From: Breoghania corrubedonensis
GTDB lineage: Bacteria > Pseudomonadota > Alphaproteobacteria > Rhizobiales > Stappiaceae
DNA length: 64,000 bases
Assembly (NCBI RefSeq): GCF_003053845.1
Contig: NZ_QAYG01000005.1
Location: 62,001 to 126,000, forward strand
Direction: 5' to 3'
A model generated the notes under the pieces. The model made no database searches. It was not told the origin of the DNA and worked only from the letters and a program-made list of their open reading frames with translations. Made by a program: the position numbers and the translations under genes. Below, one piece after another: positions 54,651 to 64,000 of this stretch; position 1 is the stretch's first letter; each line of letters opens with the position of its first letter.

Positions 54651-57600
54651 AGCTCGGGCTTTCGGGAAACCTGACCCGCGGCTTCATCGGTTCCCCGCTG
54701 ACACCACTGCTGCTTTTTGCAGCGCTGGTGCTGGGGTCGATATCGCTCGTCACGCTGCCGCGCGAGGAGGAGCCGCAGATTTCCGTGCCGATGGTCGATA
54801 TCATCGTGCAGGCGGACGGGCTGAAGGCGCCGGATGCGGTCAAACTCGTCACCGAGCCGCTGGAGACCATCGTCAAGGCCATCGATGGGGTGGAACACGT
54901 CTACAGCCAAACCGTGGACGACCATGTCATGGTCACCGCGCGTTTCTATGTGGGGACCAACGCGGATGACGCGATCCTCAGGGTTCACGAGAAGATCCGC
55001 GCCAACATGGACCGCATTCCGACCGGAATTCCCGAGCCGCTGGTGGTGGGGCGCGGCATCAACGACGTTGCCATCGTCGTCGCCACGCTGACGCCGAAAC
55101 CCGAGGCCGCCGACCGCTGGCGCCCCAACGAGCTCTACGATCTTGCCGACGAATTGCGCATCGAGCTGTCCCGGCTCGACAATGTCGGGCTGACTTACGT
55201 GGTGGGCGGGGCCGCGAACCAGATCCGCGTGGAGCCGGACCCGGAAAAGCTGTCGCTCTACGGCGTGACGCTGGACCAACTCGTCGGCAAGGTTCAGGCG
55301 GCGAACCGCTCCTTCATGGCGGGCTACGTGCGCGAAAACGGCCGCTCGGTGCCGGTCGCCGCCGGACAGACACTCGAGGGCGTGCCCGATATCGGCCTGC
55401 TGCTTCTCACCACGCGCGACGGCAGGCCCGTCTATGTCCGCGACGTGGCGCGCGTGATCGTCGGGCCGTCGCAGGACGAATCGCGCGTCTGGAATATCGA
55501 GCGCCAGAAAGCGGGAACGGAAAAGGGTGAGGTGACGCGTCTGCCGGCGGTGGAGGTGGCGGTGGCCAAGCGGCCGGGCGCCAATGCCGTCGTCATCGCC
55601 GAGGAGATCCTCCACCACATCGAGGATCTGAAGGGTCGGCTGATCCCCGATACCATCGACGTTCGCATCACCCGCGATTACGGCGATACGGCCAACGAGA
55701 AGGCCAACGAGCTGTTGTTCCACCTGGGGCTGGCGACGCTTTCCATCGTGCTGCTGGTCGGCATCGCCATTGGCTGGCGCGAGGGGCTGGTGGTGGCGAT
55801 CGTCATTCCCACGACGATCCTGCTGACGCTGTTTGCCGCCCAGATGATGGGCTACACGATCAACCGGGTGAGCCTGTTCGCGCTGATCTTCTCCATCGGC
55901 ATTCTGGTGGATGACGCGATCGTGGTGATCGAGAACATCTCGCGCCACTGGGCCATGAAGGACGGGCGCACGCGCATGCAGGCCGCGATCGAGGCGGTGG
56001 CGGAGGTCGGCAATCCGACCATCATCGCCACGCTGACGGTCATCGCGGCGCTTCTGCCGATGATGTTCGTCTCCGGCATGATGGGCCCCTACATGAGCCC
56101 GATCCCGGCCAATGCCTCGGCCGCGATGCTCTTTTCGTTCTTCGTCGCGGTGGTGGTGACGCCCTGGCTGATGCTGCGCTTTGCCGGAAAGGCTCCGGTG
56201 CATCATGCGCCCGAGACGCCGGGCGATGCGTCCCACGCGGGCGGTCTGCTCGGCCGCGTCTATCGCATTGCCGCGCGTCCCGTGCTTGCCTCCAAGAGCC
56301 ATGCCTGGGTGTTTCTGCTGCTTGTCGGGGCGGCCACGCTCGGCTCCATGGTGCTGTTCTACACCAAGGACGTGACGGTGAAGCTGCTGCCCTTCGACAA
56401 CAAGTCTGAGGTGCAGGTGATGCTCGATCTGCCGGAGGGCACCTCGCTGGAGGAGACCGACCGCACGCTGGAGCGTGCCGCCTCGCTGCTGATGGATATC
56501 CCCGAGATCACGTCCATCCAGAGCCATGCGGGCACGGCCGCACCCTTCAACTTCAACGGGCTGGTGCGCCACTATTTCCTGCGTGAATCGCAGGAGCTGG
56601 GCGACCTTCAGGTGAACCTTCTGCCCAAATCCGAACGTAGCCGCGAAAGCCACCCGGTCGCGCTGGAAATCCGCGAAAGGCTGAAGGCGCTGAACGTGCC
56701 TGAGGGCACGTCGATCAAGGTCGTCGAGGTGCCGCCGGGACCGCCGGTGCTCTCCACGCTGCTGGCCGAGGTCTATGGCCCCGACCCGAAGACGCGCCGC
56801 GCTGTCGCCGACAAGCTGGAGGAGATCTTCAAGTCGGTGCCTTTCATCGTCGATGTCGACAATTCGCACGGCCAACCGACGGAACGTCTGCGCTTCGCCA
56901 TCGATCAGGAGAACCTTGAATATCACGGCGTTTCGGAAAGCGACGTCTACAACGCCATCCAGTCGCTGCTGGGCTCGACCACGGTCGGCTATTCGCACCG
57001 CGGCGAGGGCCGGCGGCCGGTGGAAATCACTATCGCCCTGCCAAAGAGCGAGCGCACATTGTCGGAACGGCTGCTGGCGACGCCGGTGCCGGCCAACGCG
57101 CTTCCCGGCGCGCGCGGCGTGGTGGAACTGGGCGACGTGCTGAAGATCGAGAGGGAGAAGGCGTCCTATCTGATCTACCGCCACAACCTGCGGTCGGTGG
57201 AGATGGTGCAGGCGGACCTCGCGGGCGAATACGAGGCGCCGATCTACGGCATGCTGGCGGTTCAGAAGAAGATCGACGAGACCGACTGGGGCGATCTGCC
57301 CAAGCCGGAGGTGATCCTGCACGGCCAGCCCGTGTCGGATGCCAATGTCGCGATGCTGTGGGACGGCGAATGGGAGGTAACCTGGGTGACCTTCCGCGAC
57401 ATGGGGGCCGCCTTCATGGTGGCGCTTCTGGGGATCTACTTCCTCGTCGTCGGCCAGTTCGGCTCGTTCAAGCTGCCGCTCGTCATCCTGACGCCCGTGC
57501 CGCTGACGCTGATCGGCATCATGATCGGTCACTGGCTGTTCCACGCGCCGTTCACGGCCACCTCGATGATCGGCTTTATCGCGCTGGCCGGCATCATCGT

Positions 57601-57883
57601 GCGCAACTCGATCCTGCTGGTGGATTTCATCCGCCACGCCAAGACGGAAGACCGCGCGCTGAAGGACGTGCTGCTGGAGGCGGGCTCGATCCGCTTCAAG
57701 CCGATCCTGCTGACAGCGCTCGCCGCGATGATCGGCGCGGCGGTGATCCTGACGGATCCGATCTTCCAGGGGCTCGCCATCTCGCTGCTGTTCGGCCTTG
57801 CGTCCTCCACGCTGCTGACCGTGCTGGTGATCCCGGCGATCTACGTGGTGCTGAGGGACGACGGCAAGCCGATGCGGGAGTAG
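54647..57883 (+). CDS. RND family efflux permease (AcrB/HAE-type)
   Basis: A 1,078-residue inner-membrane drug/proton antiporter with twelve predicted helices and two large periplasmic loops. The N-terminus LVLGSISLVTLPREEEPQIS is typical. Helix 4 carries ALIFSIGILVDDAIVVIENI with the Asp pair needed for proton relay in HAE pumps. Duplication of the fold is visible in the second half (FIALAGIIVRNSILLVDFIR). It forms a pair with the adaptor; no outer-membrane channel gene follows, so a shared TolC-type partner is presumed. Confidence 0.95.
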   Translation: MKLGLSGNLTRGFIGSPLTPLLLFAALVLGSISLVTLPREEEPQISVPMVDIIVQADGLKAPDAVKLVTEPLETIVKAIDGVEHVYSQTVDDHVMVTARFYVGTNADDAILRVHEKIRANMDRIPTGIPEPLVVGRGINDVAIVVATLTPKPEAADRWRPNELYDLADELRIELSRLDNVGLTYVVGGAANQIRVEPDPEKLSLYGVTLDQLVGKVQAANRSFMAGYVRENGRSVPVAAGQTLEGVPDIGLLLLTTRDGRPVYVRDVARVIVGPSQDESRVWNIERQKAGTEKGEVTRLPAVEVAVAKRPGANAVVIAEEILHHIEDLKGRLIPDTIDVRITRDYGDTANEKANELLFHLGLATLSIVLLVGIAIGWREGLVVAIVIPTTILLTLFAAQMMGYTINRVSLFALIFSIGILVDDAIVVIENISRHWAMKDGRTRMQAAIEAVAEVGNPTIIATLTVIAALLPMMFVSGMMGPYMSPIPANASAAMLFSFFVAVVVTPWLMLRFAGKAPVHHAPETPGDASHAGGLLGRVYRIAARPVLASKSHAWVFLLLVGAATLGSMVLFYTKDVTVKLLPFDNKSEVQVMLDLPEGTSLEETDRTLERAASLLMDIPEITSIQSHAGTAAPFNFNGLVRHYFLRESQELGDLQVNLLPKSERSRESHPVALEIRERLKALNVPEGTSIKVVEVPPGPPVLSTLLAEVYGPDPKTRRAVADKLEEIFKSVPFIVDVDNSHGQPTERLRFAIDQENLEYHGVSESDVYNAIQSLLGSTTVGYSHRGEGRRPVEITIALPKSERTLSERLLATPVPANALPGARGVVELGDVLKIEREKASYLIYRHNLRSVEMVQADLAGEYEAPIYGMLAVQKKIDETDWGDLPKPEVILHGQPVSDANVAMLWDGEWEVTWVTFRDMGAAFMVALLGIYFLVVGQFGSFKLPLVILTPVPLTLIGIMIGHWLFHAPFTATSMIGFIALAGIIVRNSILLVDFIRHAKTEDRALKDVLLEAGSIRFKPILLTALAAMIGAAVILTDPIFQGLAISLLFGLASSTLLTVLVIPAIYVVLRDDGKPMRE

Positions 57884-57911
57884 GGGGCTGGCGAAACGGC
57901 AATCTCGCCGG

Positions 57912-58037
57912 CGTCATCCCGGGCGCATTGCAGCACGCAGTGCTGCTGTGCGGACCCGGGACCTCGCGCAGCACGGATGAGGGCAGATCCCGGATCTGCG
58001 AAGCGTCACGGGCGTGCCGCATCGCGTCCGGGATGAC
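57912..58037. repeat. Palindromic intergenic repeat, family B copy 3
   Basis: CGTCATCCCGGGCGCATT at the left and GCGTCCGGGATGACA at the right, with GCAGTGCTGC, GACCCGGGACCTC, AGATCCCGG and TCTGCGAAGCG in the same order as family B copy 1. It lies in the 57884-58407 gap between the convergent RND pump and marC. Confidence 0.8.
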
Positions 58038-58219
58038 ACTGGAGAAAATTGAGCGAGAGGCGGGGGCAACCGCACGGCAGGCTACAAGGGCGGGAATGCC
58101 AATGGTGCTTTGGGAACTGTCAAAGGCACACGCGTCGCTCCGGCATTCTCGGAAGGTGCTGGATCCCCCGGACTTCGCCGGGGGATGACGACCGACAGGC
58201 CGTGGTCTCGCCGCTTGCG

Positions 58220-58352
58220 CCCCTCTCCCCCCTTGTGGGGGAGATGCCCCGTCAGGGGCAGAGGGGGGTACTAGCGGCAGGCTCGGAGCAAGCGGCGCTA
58301 CCCCCCCTGTCACGCATTCGCGTGACATCTCCCCCACAAGGGGGGAGAGGGG
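58220..58352. repeat. Palindromic element D, perfect 27-bp inverted arms
   Basis: Positions 58220-58246 and 58326-58352 are exact inverse complements over 27 bases (CCCCTCTCCCCCCTTGTGGG... and its mirror). A further hairpin (CTGTCACGCATTCGCGTGACA) lies inside. A small hairpin GATCCCCCGGACTTCGCCGG precedes it from 58161. It sits between convergent genes and could serve as a bidirectional terminator. C/T-rich elements of this kind are widespread in rhizobial genomes. Confidence 0.85.
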
Positions 58353-58407
58353 GGCTCGTTGCGGCTTTTCGGTATCTTAGCGTTTCGCCGGAGCGCCCGA
58401 GCAGGCT

Positions 58408-59046
58408 CTACCCCGCAAAAAACGCCCGCGCGCCATCGGCGACGAACTGTACGCTGAGCGCGGCCAGCAGCACGCCGAGGAGGCGCGTCAGGACAAGCTG
58501 AACGGTCGCGCCCATCAGCCGCTCGATGCGGTCGGCGAGCAGGAAGATCACGAAACACGAGCCGACGATGGCAAGCGTGACGATGATCAGCCCCGTCAGC
58601 TCGATGCCGTCGCTCGCCTGGGAGGCGAGCAGGATCACCGCGGAGATCGACGCCGGACCGGCGATCAGCGGGATCGCCAGCGGGAACACCGCGACATCGT
58701 GCGACTGGTCGCTGTCGTCATCAGGATGCGCGAGCTTGTCGGCGGTGTCGCTCTTGCGCTTCTGGCGGCGGGCGAAGATCATTTCGAAGGCGATGTAGAA
58801 CAGCAGCAGTCCGCCGGAAACCTGGAAGGCGGGAACCGAGATGCCGAGCACGTGCAGCAACGTCTTGCCGCCGAACAGGAAGATCATCAGCAGCACCGCG
58901 GCGATGGAGACAGACCGCACGGCGACTGCCCGCCGGGCCACGCCCGACGTGCCGGTTGTGACCGCCAGGAACATCGGCGCAAGGCCGATCGGGTCCACAG
59001 TCACGAACAGCGTGGCGAAGGCATTGATCAGATAGTCGGCAAGCAT
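58408..59046 (-). CDS. MarC family integral membrane protein
   Basis: A 212-residue six-helix protein of the MarC (UPF0056) family, function unknown and not a proven drug transporter. ATG 59046 gives MLADYLINAFATLFVTVDPI. VDPIGLAPMFLAVTTG, SGGLLLFYIAFEMIFARRQK, VFPLAIPLIAGPASISAVIL and GATVQLVLTRLLGVLLAALS are the family blocks. An in-frame extension upstream is not homologous. It is divergent from gyrA. Confidence 0.93.
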   Translation of the reverse strand: MLADYLINAFATLFVTVDPIGLAPMFLAVTTGTSGVARRAVAVRSVSIAAVLLMIFLFGGKTLLHVLGISVPAFQVSGGLLLFYIAFEMIFARRQKRKSDTADKLAHPDDDSDQSHDVAVFPLAIPLIAGPASISAVILLASQASDGIELTGLIIVTLAIVGSCFVIFLLADRIERLMGATVQLVLTRLLGVLLAALSVQFVADGARAFFAG

Positions 59047-59202
59047 GAAGGGCCCCTGTTGCGAGCAATTTGATTCCATAGCAGGCGCGCCCGCCGCCGG
59101 CCACAGGCGCTTTGCCGCCACAATGTTGTGCGTAGCTTGTCGGACCCTTGATAACAATATGAAAAAAAAGGGAAAATAGCGCCCAATTTGCAGGCTTCGC
59201 AT

Positions 59203-59231
59203 TTGGATCGCAAAGCGGAATCGGCTATAAG
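59203..59231 (+). promoter_or_regulatory. Candidate gyrA promoter
   Basis: TTGGAT (59203-59208), a 17-bp spacer and TATAAG (59226-59231), with the first base of gyrA at 59264, giving a short leader of about 25 nt. The -10 is one base from consensus, the -35 weaker. Confidence 0.45.
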
Positions 59232-59263
59232 ATAAGAATCCGTTCCAACCGACGAGACTTTTC

Positions 59264-62083
59264 TTGGCAGACCAGGACACTACGACGTCATCCGGCGGGT
59301 TGCCGTCGGATATCCGGCCCATATCGATTACCGAGGAGATGAAGCGCAGCTACCTCGATTACGCGATGAGCGTGATCGTGTCTCGCGCGCTCCCCGACGT
59401 TCGAGACGGCCTCAAGCCCGTGCACCGGCGCATCCTCTTCTCGATGTCCGAGAACGGCTACGACTGGAACAAGCCGTACCGCAAGTCGGCCCGCGTGGTC
59501 GGTGACGTCATGGGTAAATATCACCCCCATGGCGACAGCGCGATCTACGACGCGCTGGTGCGCATGGCGCAGAACTTCTCCATGCGCCTGCCGCTGATCG
59601 AGGGGCAGGGCAATTTCGGTTCCGTCGACGGCGACCCCGCCGCCGCCATGCGTTATACCGAGTGCCGGTTGCAGAAGGTCGCGCACACGCTGCTCGACGA
59701 CCTCGACAAGGACACGGTCGACTTTCAGGACAACTACGACAATTCCGAAAGCGAACCCACTGTCATTCCGGCGCGCTTTCCCAACCTGCTGGTCAACGGC
59801 GCCGGCGGCATCGCCGTCGGCATGGCGACGAACATCCCGCCGCACAATCTGGGCGAGGTGATCGACGCCTCGATCCTGCTGATCGACAAGCCGGAAGCGA
59901 CGCTGGACGAGGTGATGGAAATCGTCCCCGGTCCGGACTTCCCGACCGCCGGTCTCGTTCTCGGCAAGTCGGGCATCCGCTCGGCTTATGAGACGGGTCG
60001 CGGCTCGGTGCTGATGCGCGGCCGGGTGACGACGGAAGAGGTCCGCTCGGGCCGCGACGCGCTGATCATCCACGAGATCCCCTATCAGGTGAACAAGGCG
60101 ACGATGATCGAGAAGATCGCCGAGCTTGTTCGCGACAAACGGATCGAGGGGATTTCGGACATTCGCGACGAGTCCGACCGCTCGGGCATGCGCGTCGTCA
60201 TCGAGCTGAAGCGCGACGGGGTGGCCGATGTCATCCTCAACCAGCTCTACCGCTTCTCGCCGCTGCAGCAGAGCTTCGGCTGCAACATGGTGGCGCTGAA
60301 CGGCGGCCGGCCGCAGCAGCTCGGCCTGATGGACTTCCTGCGCGCCTTCATCGACTTCCGCGAGGAAGTCGTCAGCCGCCGCACCAAGTTCCTGCTCGGC
60401 AAGGCCCGCGACCGCGCCCACGTGCTGGTCGGCCTCGCCATCGCCGTCGCGAACATCGACGAGGTCATCAAGCTCATCCGCACCGCCCCCGATCCGGCGA
60501 CGGCGCGCGAGCAGTTGATGGCGCGCGACTGGCCGGCAAGCGACGTGGCCGCGCTGGTGGAACTGATCGACGATCCGCGTCACAAGGTGTCGGAGACAGG
60601 CACCTACAAGCTGTCGGAAGAGCAGGCCCGCGCCATTCTGGACCTGCGCCTGCAGCGGCTCACGGCCCTGGGGCGCGACGAGATCGGCGACGAGCTGACC
60701 AAGCTTGGCGAGCAGATCTCCGATTATCTGGAAATCCTGCGTTCGCGCCCGCGCATTCTCTCCATCATCAAGGAAGAGCTTGTCGCCGTGCGCGAGGAAT
60801 TCGCCACGCCGCGCCGCACCGAGCTTCTGGAAGGCGGCGCCGACCTCGACGACGAGGACCTGATCGCCCGCGAGGAGATGGTCGTCACCGTCTCCCACAC
60901 CGGCTACATCAAGCGCGTGCCGCTCTCCACCTATCGGGCGCAGCGGCGCGGCGGCAAGGGCCGCTCCGGCATGGCGATGAAGGAGGAGGACTTCGTCACC
61001 CGCCTCTTCGTCGTCAACACGCACACGCCGGTGCTGTTCTTCTCATCGCGCGGCATCGTCTACAAGATGAAGGTCTGGCGCCTGCCGCTTGGCGGGCCGA
61101 CCTCGCGCGGCAAGGCGCTGGTCAACATGCTGCCGTTGCAGCCGGGAGAGTTCATCAACACGATCATGCCTTTGCCCGAGGATGAGGACACCTGGGGCGA
61201 ACTCGACGTGATGTTCGCCACCACCAAGGGGTCGGTCCGCCGCAACAAGCTCTCCGACTTCACCCAGGTGAACCGCAACGGCAAGATCGCCATGAAGCTG
61301 GAGGAAGAGGACGGCTCGATCATCAATGTCGAGACCTGCCGCGAGAGCGACGACGTCCTGCTGACAACGGCGCTCGGCCAGGCGATCCGCTTCCCCGTCA
61401 CGGCGGTGCGCGTCTTCCAGAGCCGCGCGTCCACCGGTGTGCGCGGCATTTCGCTCAGCCCCGGCGACAGCGTCATCTCCATGTCCATCGTCAACCACTT
61501 CGAGGCGACCTCGGACGAGCGTGCCGAGTACCTCAAGCGCCGCCGGCTGATGCGCGGCGAGACGGAGGACGTGACGCTGGAAGGCGAGGGCGAGGAAGGA
61601 ACCGTCACATCCGGCGGCGAGCTTTCCGAAACCCGCTACGTGGAAATGAGCGCGATCGAACAGCACATCCTCACGATCTCGGAAAACGGCTTCGGCAAGC
61701 GCACCTCGTCGTTCGAATACCGGATCACCGGGCGCGGCGGCAAGGGCATCGCGGCGATGACCGTCAACGAGCGCAACGGCAGCCTCATCGCGTCGTTCCC
61801 GGTCGAGGATGCCGACCAGATCATGCTGGTAACCGATGGCGGCCAGCTCATCCGCTGCCCCGTCGAGGGTATCCGCGTAGCCGGCCGCTCCACACAGGGC
61901 GTGACGGTCTTCCATACCGCCAAGGACGAGCATGTCGTCGCCGTCGAGCGCATCTCGGAGGATGTGAACGGCGAAAACGGCGAGGATGATCTCGACGAGG
62001 ACGGCGAAGCGCCGGAAGGACCGGATGGCACGGGAGAGCCCGGAACGGATGACGCGCCCGGCGGCACGGAGCCGGAAGCCTGA
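59264..62083 (+). CDS. gyrA: DNA gyrase subunit A
   Basis: Introduces negative supercoils with GyrB; 939 residues from TTG 59264 ([20 protein letters not shown]). The breakage-reunion domain carries [20 protein letters not shown], the quinolone-determining segment [20 protein letters not shown] with Ser92 and Asp96 (E. coli Ser83/Asp87), and the catalytic Tyr131 in AMRYTECRL. The GyrA box [17 protein letters not shown] opens the C-terminal pinwheel, which ends in a long acidic tail ([20 protein letters not shown]). A terminator follows. Confidence 0.98.
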   Translation: MADQDTTTSSGGLPSDIRPISITEEMKRSYLDYAMSVIVSRALPDVRDGLKPVHRRILFSMSENGYDWNKPYRKSARVVGDVMGKYHPHGDSAIYDALVRMAQNFSMRLPLIEGQGNFGSVDGDPAAAMRYTECRLQKVAHTLLDDLDKDTVDFQDNYDNSESEPTVIPARFPNLLVNGAGGIAVGMATNIPPHNLGEVIDASILLIDKPEATLDEVMEIVPGPDFPTAGLVLGKSGIRSAYETGRGSVLMRGRVTTEEVRSGRDALIIHEIPYQVNKATMIEKIAELVRDKRIEGISDIRDESDRSGMRVVIELKRDGVADVILNQLYRFSPLQQSFGCNMVALNGGRPQQLGLMDFLRAFIDFREEVVSRRTKFLLGKARDRAHVLVGLAIAVANIDEVIKLIRTAPDPATAREQLMARDWPASDVAALVELIDDPRHKVSETGTYKLSEEQARAILDLRLQRLTALGRDEIGDELTKLGEQISDYLEILRSRPRILSIIKEELVAVREEFATPRRTELLEGGADLDDEDLIAREEMVVTVSHTGYIKRVPLSTYRAQRRGGKGRSGMAMKEEDFVTRLFVVNTHTPVLFFSSRGIVYKMKVWRLPLGGPTSRGKALVNMLPLQPGEFINTIMPLPEDEDTWGELDVMFATTKGSVRRNKLSDFTQVNRNGKIAMKLEEEDGSIINVETCRESDDVLLTTALGQAIRFPVTAVRVFQSRASTGVRGISLSPGDSVISMSIVNHFEATSDERAEYLKRRRLMRGETEDVTLEGEGEEGTVTSGGELSETRYVEMSAIEQHILTISENGFGKRTSSFEYRITGRGGKGIAAMTVNERNGSLIASFPVEDADQIMLVTDGGQLIRCPVEGIRVAGRSTQGVTVFHTAKDEHVVAVERISEDVNGENGEDDLDEDGEAPEGPDGTGEPGTDDAPGGTEPEA

Positions 62084-62113
62084 TCGGGTTTGATCTTTTC
62101 CCGAGTTGAACAA

Positions 62114-62152
62114 AAACAGGGCCGCCCGAACAATCGGGTGGCCCTGTTTGTT
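62114..62152 (+). terminator. Intrinsic terminator of gyrA
   Basis: AACAGGGCC-G-CCCGA-ACAA-TCGGG-T-GGCCCTGTT, a 15-bp stem with one G-T pair, followed by T-rich sequence (TGTTTGTTT), about 30 nt after the gyrA stop. Confidence 0.88.
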
Positions 62153-62211
62153 TCGTCAAGGCGGCAGGGAAGGGCCGTCAGACGGCACGTATCAGGCGCG
62201 GATGTCTCGGA

Positions 62212-62568
62212 TCAGCTGTTGGAAGGCTGGCGCTGCAGCACGGAAAGCTGGCGGCCGGTATCGCGGAACTCGACGGTCCGGCTTGGTGCAAGCCGCAGGT
62301 CCTGGCGCTTCGACAGGGCCTTCAGGCAGCTCTCGTTCCAGTTGCCCCAGGCCTGACCGGCGCAGGCGTCTTCATAGCCGATCGCGTGCCGGTCACTCTT
62401 CATTGGGCTGGCGGAGACGACGTCGCCCGCCCCGGCGGTGCCGAAACTGATGCCGAACAGCGCGAGAAAGAAAACAACCAGCGCGGCGGCGGTGGCGACC
62501 GTCAACTCACGCGGGCGGATGCTGAACGGCAAACTCATGTGAAAGGTATCGTGCTCGGTATAGGCCAT
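62212..62568 (-). CDS. Small single-span membrane protein, unknown
   Basis: A 118-residue protein from ATG 62568 (MAYTEHDTFHMSLPFSIRPR). One transmembrane segment (VATAAALVVFFLALFGISFG) is followed by a periplasmic part with two cysteines: SDRHAIGYEDACAGQAWGNW, NESCLKALSKRQDLRLAPSR. I recognise no named domain. It converges with gyrA and is divergent from the DUF192 gene; the 62569-62949 gap (381 nt) shows no gene. Confidence 0.65.
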   Translation of the reverse strand: MAYTEHDTFHMSLPFSIRPRELTVATAAALVVFFLALFGISFGTAGAGDVVSASPMKSDRHAIGYEDACAGQAWGNWNESCLKALSKRQDLRLAPSRTVEFRDTGRQLSVLQRQPSNS

Positions 62569-62949
62569 GACGTCTTTTCCCTGCTGAGTGCGTGGCCGTT
62601 TTCCGGCCTCCTTGGAGATCATAATGCCTTAGAGGTAACCGGAGCGCCGTGACGGGGGTCACACAAAAGCGCCAGGTTTCTGCCGAAAGCACGCCTCCTT
62701 TGACAAATAAACGCCACAGCGTGCCCAAGCGTTCCCCGACACGGGGCGACGGGCGGTCCGAGCGGGCCCGGAAAACGTGGCGAAATGTCGGAAAGCGTAT
62801 CTGGATCAATATTCTGGATGGATATGTTGAGCCCGATTTGAGGTGCTGGAGCGAGGCGCGACGGGCCGCAGCGACCTGACAGGATGGGCGACGGGGCCGG
62901 GAATTCGTGGCATAAGACGATCCGTTCCGCGCGATAGAGGAGTTTGCCG

Positions 62950-63447
62950 ATGTTCCGTCCTGCTGACCGGTTTTTCGCCCGGCGCACGTCTTGTTCTCTC
63001 GGCCTGCTGGTGGCGGGCGTGATGGCGCTCGTTCTCGCCCTGGGCGCGGCACAAGGCGTGCAGGCGGGGCAAACCGAACCGCTGACGCTGGTGACCAGCT
63101 CCGGCCGTCACGACTTCCGCGTGGAGGTCGTCGCGACGCCCGCCGATCGCGCGCGCGGCCTGATGTATCGAAAGTCCGTGCCCGATGGCACCGGCATGCT
63201 GTTCGATTTCCAGTACCAGCAACCGGTCTCCTTCTGGATGAAGAACACCTACGTGTCGCTCGACATGATATTCATTCGCGAGAACGGCGCCATCGCGCGC
63301 ATCGCTCAGGACACAACGCCCTTGTCGGAAAAGGTCGTGCCTTCCGGCGTGCCGGTGCGCTACGTGCTGGAAGTGGTTTCCGGCACGGCGAAGCGGCTGG
63401 GGATCCAGCCGGGCGACAAGGTCGAGGGCGCCGGCATCGGCGGCTGA
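62950..63447 (+). CDS. DUF192 family secreted protein
   Basis: A 165-residue exported protein from ATG 62950, with a signal peptide (LGLLVAGVMALVLALGAAQG) ending near VQA/GQ. The DUF192 core: FRVEVVATPADRARGLMYRK, GMLFDFQYQQPVSFWMKNTY, VSLDMIFIRENGAIARIAQD and YVLEVVSGTAKRLGIQPGDK. The family is small, compact and widespread; its function is unknown. GAGGAG upstream (62937-62942) supports this start. Confidence 0.9.
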   Translation: MFRPADRFFARRTSCSLGLLVAGVMALVLALGAAQGVQAGQTEPLTLVTSSGRHDFRVEVVATPADRARGLMYRKSVPDGTGMLFDFQYQQPVSFWMKNTYVSLDMIFIRENGAIARIAQDTTPLSEKVVPSGVPVRYVLEVVSGTAKRLGIQPGDKVEGAGIGG

Positions 63448-63596
63448 CAGGGCTGCTAGCTGACTGGGCGGCTGAAAGGGGTGGTGGGTCCCGACGGATC
63501 CCTGTTCGACGGCATCCGCTCAGCCCGGCGCGCGGGGCCGTCTCCGTCGCGGGTATCGAAACGTCTGGGAGCGCGGAAACACGCCGCTTCGCCGCC

Positions 63597-64000
63597 TTAC
63601 GACGTCGCTTCCTTGAGGGCGGCCTTCTTTTCCAGCAATCTCATGATACGTGCGGTGACGTCACCGATCTGGTGCTTCGACTTGACCATCGTCAGGTCCA
63701 CCTCGGGATTGTCGACCGTCTCGTCGAGCGCGGTGAGAACGACGATGGCGGTCCGGTCCGGGGCGGGAATGGACTTGATGAGGGCGAGGCCATCCCCCTT
63801 GTGAAGCGCGATGTCGATGATCACGAGGTCGAACGAGCGTTCCCGCAGCTGGCGTCTGGCCTCCTCCAGCGTCGCGACATTGACCAGTTCGATATCATCT
63901 TCCACGGCGGTCCTGAGGACTTCGGCGAAATCGGCGTCGTCTTCGAGATGCAGTCCGATATGTCGGGGAGGTGCGCCGCGCGTATTTCGCTCGCGCCACT
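63597..64000 (-). CDS. C-terminal response-regulator receiver domain of a longer protein
   Basis: The frame is open from the stop at 63597 to the window edge, 134 codons. It reads HIGLHLEDDADFAEVLRTAV, VNVATLEEARRQLRERSFDL, VIIDIALHKGDGLALIKSIP, AIVVLTALDET, DLTMVKSKHQIGDVTARIMR: a CheY-like receiver with the acidic pair (ED/DD), phospho-acceptor Asp in VIIDI, Thr in VLT and Lys in VKSK. The basic, Pro/Arg-rich N-terminal piece (RERNTRGAPPRH) looks like an inter-domain linker, so a hybrid kinase or multi-receiver protein is cut here. A GTG at 63905 is internal and not the start. Confidence 0.85.
   Translation of the reverse strand, partial: WRERNTRGAPPRHIGLHLEDDADFAEVLRTAVEDDIELVNVATLEEARRQLRERSFDLVIIDIALHKGDGLALIKSIPAPDRTAIVVLTALDETVDNPEVDLTMVKSKHQIGDVTARIMRLLEKKAALKEATS

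Noticed and set aside
54341-57637. Very long open frame (about 1,100 codons) on the minus strand opposite the RND pump
   Set aside because: It is antisense to a clear RND permease, is rich in His/Arg/Asp/Gln with no domain pattern, and is a known side effect of GC-rich codon bias.

Overview
The window is high-GC alphaproteobacterial chromosome, most likely Hyphomicrobiales (Rhizobiales). The evidence is an ExoR-type Sel1 protein, a class I PHA synthase, an IalB-family protein, rhizobial-style LexA boxes (GAAC-N7-GAAC), FixK/FnrL-type dyads and several families of palindromic intergenic repeats. I saw no rRNA, tRNA, CRISPR array, insertion sequence or prophage structural module. Genus cannot be fixed from what I can see.

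Layout. (1) 1-2900: uvrA, cut only at its last few codons, with a near-consensus SOS box upstream. (2) 3.3-19.8 kb: an accessory, probably surface-directed island. It starts with a giant (about 3,510 residue) inverse autotransporter: an intimin/invasin-type N-terminal barrel carrying a beta-helical passenger instead of Ig domains, built from four large modules. Three tandem tail-collar (MdpB-like) proteins follow, then a PLL/tectonin-like beta-propeller, a GNAT acetyltransferase, a DUF6916-like protein, a protein with pentapeptide-like strands and a SapC-family protein. (3) 20-24.4 kb: ialB-like gene, SOS-box region, ssb, a di-heme cytochrome c peroxidase with an FNR/FixK-type box, and rplM-rpsI with a promoter and strong terminator. 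(4) 24.4-31.3 kb: a peroxiredoxin, two tandem secreted DUF922 putative metalloproteases, an agmatinase-like ureohydrolase, phaC and a lipoprotein. (5) 31.7-38.8 kb: aminotransferase-hom-glpX operon, an MDR oxidoreductase bracketed by two copies of one repeat family, and recJ. (6) 38.9-46.4 kb: a small hypothetical gene, exoR, an M23/LytM peptidase, bcp and an AsmA/YhdP-like giant. (7) 46.8-52.7 kb: tyrS and anmK, a CelD-like acyltransferase and a polysaccharide deacetylase on either side of a RIME-like repeat, and a ZnT9-like CDF transporter. (8) 53.5-64 kb: an RND efflux pair with an ArsR-like operator dyad, marC, gyrA with terminator, a small membrane protein, a DUF192 protein and the end of a response-regulator domain protein.

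Much of the window is housekeeping (repair, replication, translation, amino-acid and carbon metabolism). The unusual part is the 3.3-19.8 kb island, where a giant surface adhesin sits beside a non-phage tail-collar cassette. A second theme is envelope and polysaccharide biology: ExoR, LytM, AsmA-like, CelD-like, deacetylase, AnmK and IalB. Intergenic spaces are rich in at least four families of palindromic repeat (near 28.1, 35.5, 36.7, 50.5, 53 and 58 kb).
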